A DNA stretch of 64,000 nucleotides from Chamaecrista fasciculata (lineage: Eukaryota > Streptophyta > Magnoliopsida > Fabales > Fabaceae). The stretch lies in assembly GCA_003254925.1 (NCBI GenBank), contig QANZ01029369.1, forward strand, positions 1-64,000, written 5' to 3'. The notes under the pieces were generated by a model. The model had not been told where the DNA came from. It did no database searches and was given only the letters and a program-made list of their open reading frames with translations. A program made the translations under genes and the position numbers. This document shows, piece by piece, positions 63,645 through 64,000 of the stretch (positions are counted from its first letter, which is position 1; each line of letters starts with the position of its first letter).

Positions 63645-63992
63645 TTGACTAAAGTGCACTTTTGGTTCCATAATTTTTGCTTAGATCTCAGTTTGATCTT
63701 ATAACTCTTTTTGTTGCACTTTTAGTCTCATATCTTTTGCTCAAGTCGCACTTTTGGTCTCATAATGCACTTTTGGTCTCATCTTTGGGTCAAGTACAGA
63801 ATTAGTCTCATATCTTTTGATCAGGTGGGACTGACGGTGAAACTTTTTACAAAGATATAGAACAAATTCTACAACTTGACCAAAAGATATGGGACCAAAA
63901 GTGATAGAGGACCAAATCTGCAACCTTTTGCAAAGATATGAGACCAAAAGTGCAACAAGAAAAGTTATGAGACCAAAAATGCACTTTGACCA
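63645..63992. mobile_element. MULE-type MITE, GGTCTCATA family
   Basis: It starts TTGACTAAAGTGCACTTTTGG and ends CCAAAAATGCACTTTGACCAA, with repeated TTTTGGTCTCATA units in inverted arrangement. It is related to, but diverged from, the elements at 54929-55384 and 61559-62386. The right flank is cut by the end of the window, so target duplication cannot be judged. Exact edges are within a few bases. Confidence 0.6.
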
Positions 63993-64000
63993 ATTTTAAA

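Noticed and set aside
1..64000. CRISPR arrays, rRNA genes, bacterial operons, phage or viral genes
   Set aside because: None seen; gene structure and repeats are those of a plant nuclear genome, and the repeats found are transposon-derived or simple sequence.

Overview
The window is nuclear DNA of a flowering plant, most likely a eudicot. It is AT-rich, with spliced genes using canonical GT-AG introns (one GC-AG), long repeat-filled intergenic spaces, and products typical of land plants. I cannot name the species. I assembled five protein-coding genes exon by exon; in each, the exon phases close without a frameshift.

Layout: (1) 404-5823 (+), a SUT4/SUC4-type sucrose transporter, five exons, 501 aa. 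(2) 9405-11326 (+), a MATE efflux carrier of the DTX48/49-like plant group, two exons, 548 aa. (3) 11327-31706, a 20-kb gene-free block. It holds MITEs, MULE-type elements, LINE remnants (RNase H end and zf-RVT region), a tRNA-derived SINE, a 2.2-kb copia-like LTR, a long inverted repeat, an 88-N gap and a Mutator-like element that carries a host gene fragment. (4) 31707-34216 (+), a GT43 glycosyltransferase of the IRX9H type, three exons, 409 aa. (5) 36323-53889 (-), symplekin, 27 exons, 1363 aa, convergent with IRX9H and with a 5.1-kb intron 5. (6) 53890-58271, an intergenic region with a second SINE and MULE-type elements. (7) 58272-61186 (-), a 198-aa Tim17/Tim22/Tim23 (PRAT) family membrane protein, four exons. 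(8) 61559-62386, a MULE with a perfect 9-bp target-site duplication that carries an exon fragment of splicing factor 1 (SF1/branchpoint-binding protein), just upstream of gene 7. (9) 62387-64000, repeat-rich sequence ending in another MULE-type element.

The five genes do not form a pathway: sucrose transport, small-molecule efflux, xylan synthesis, mRNA 3'-end processing and organelle membrane transport. No operon-like logic is expected or seen. The most notable content is the mobile DNA: two Mutator-like elements with captured host gene fragments, a LINE tail with an inverted 5' junction, nested SINE/MULE insertions, and a duplicated contig edge around a single N that looks like an assembly artefact.
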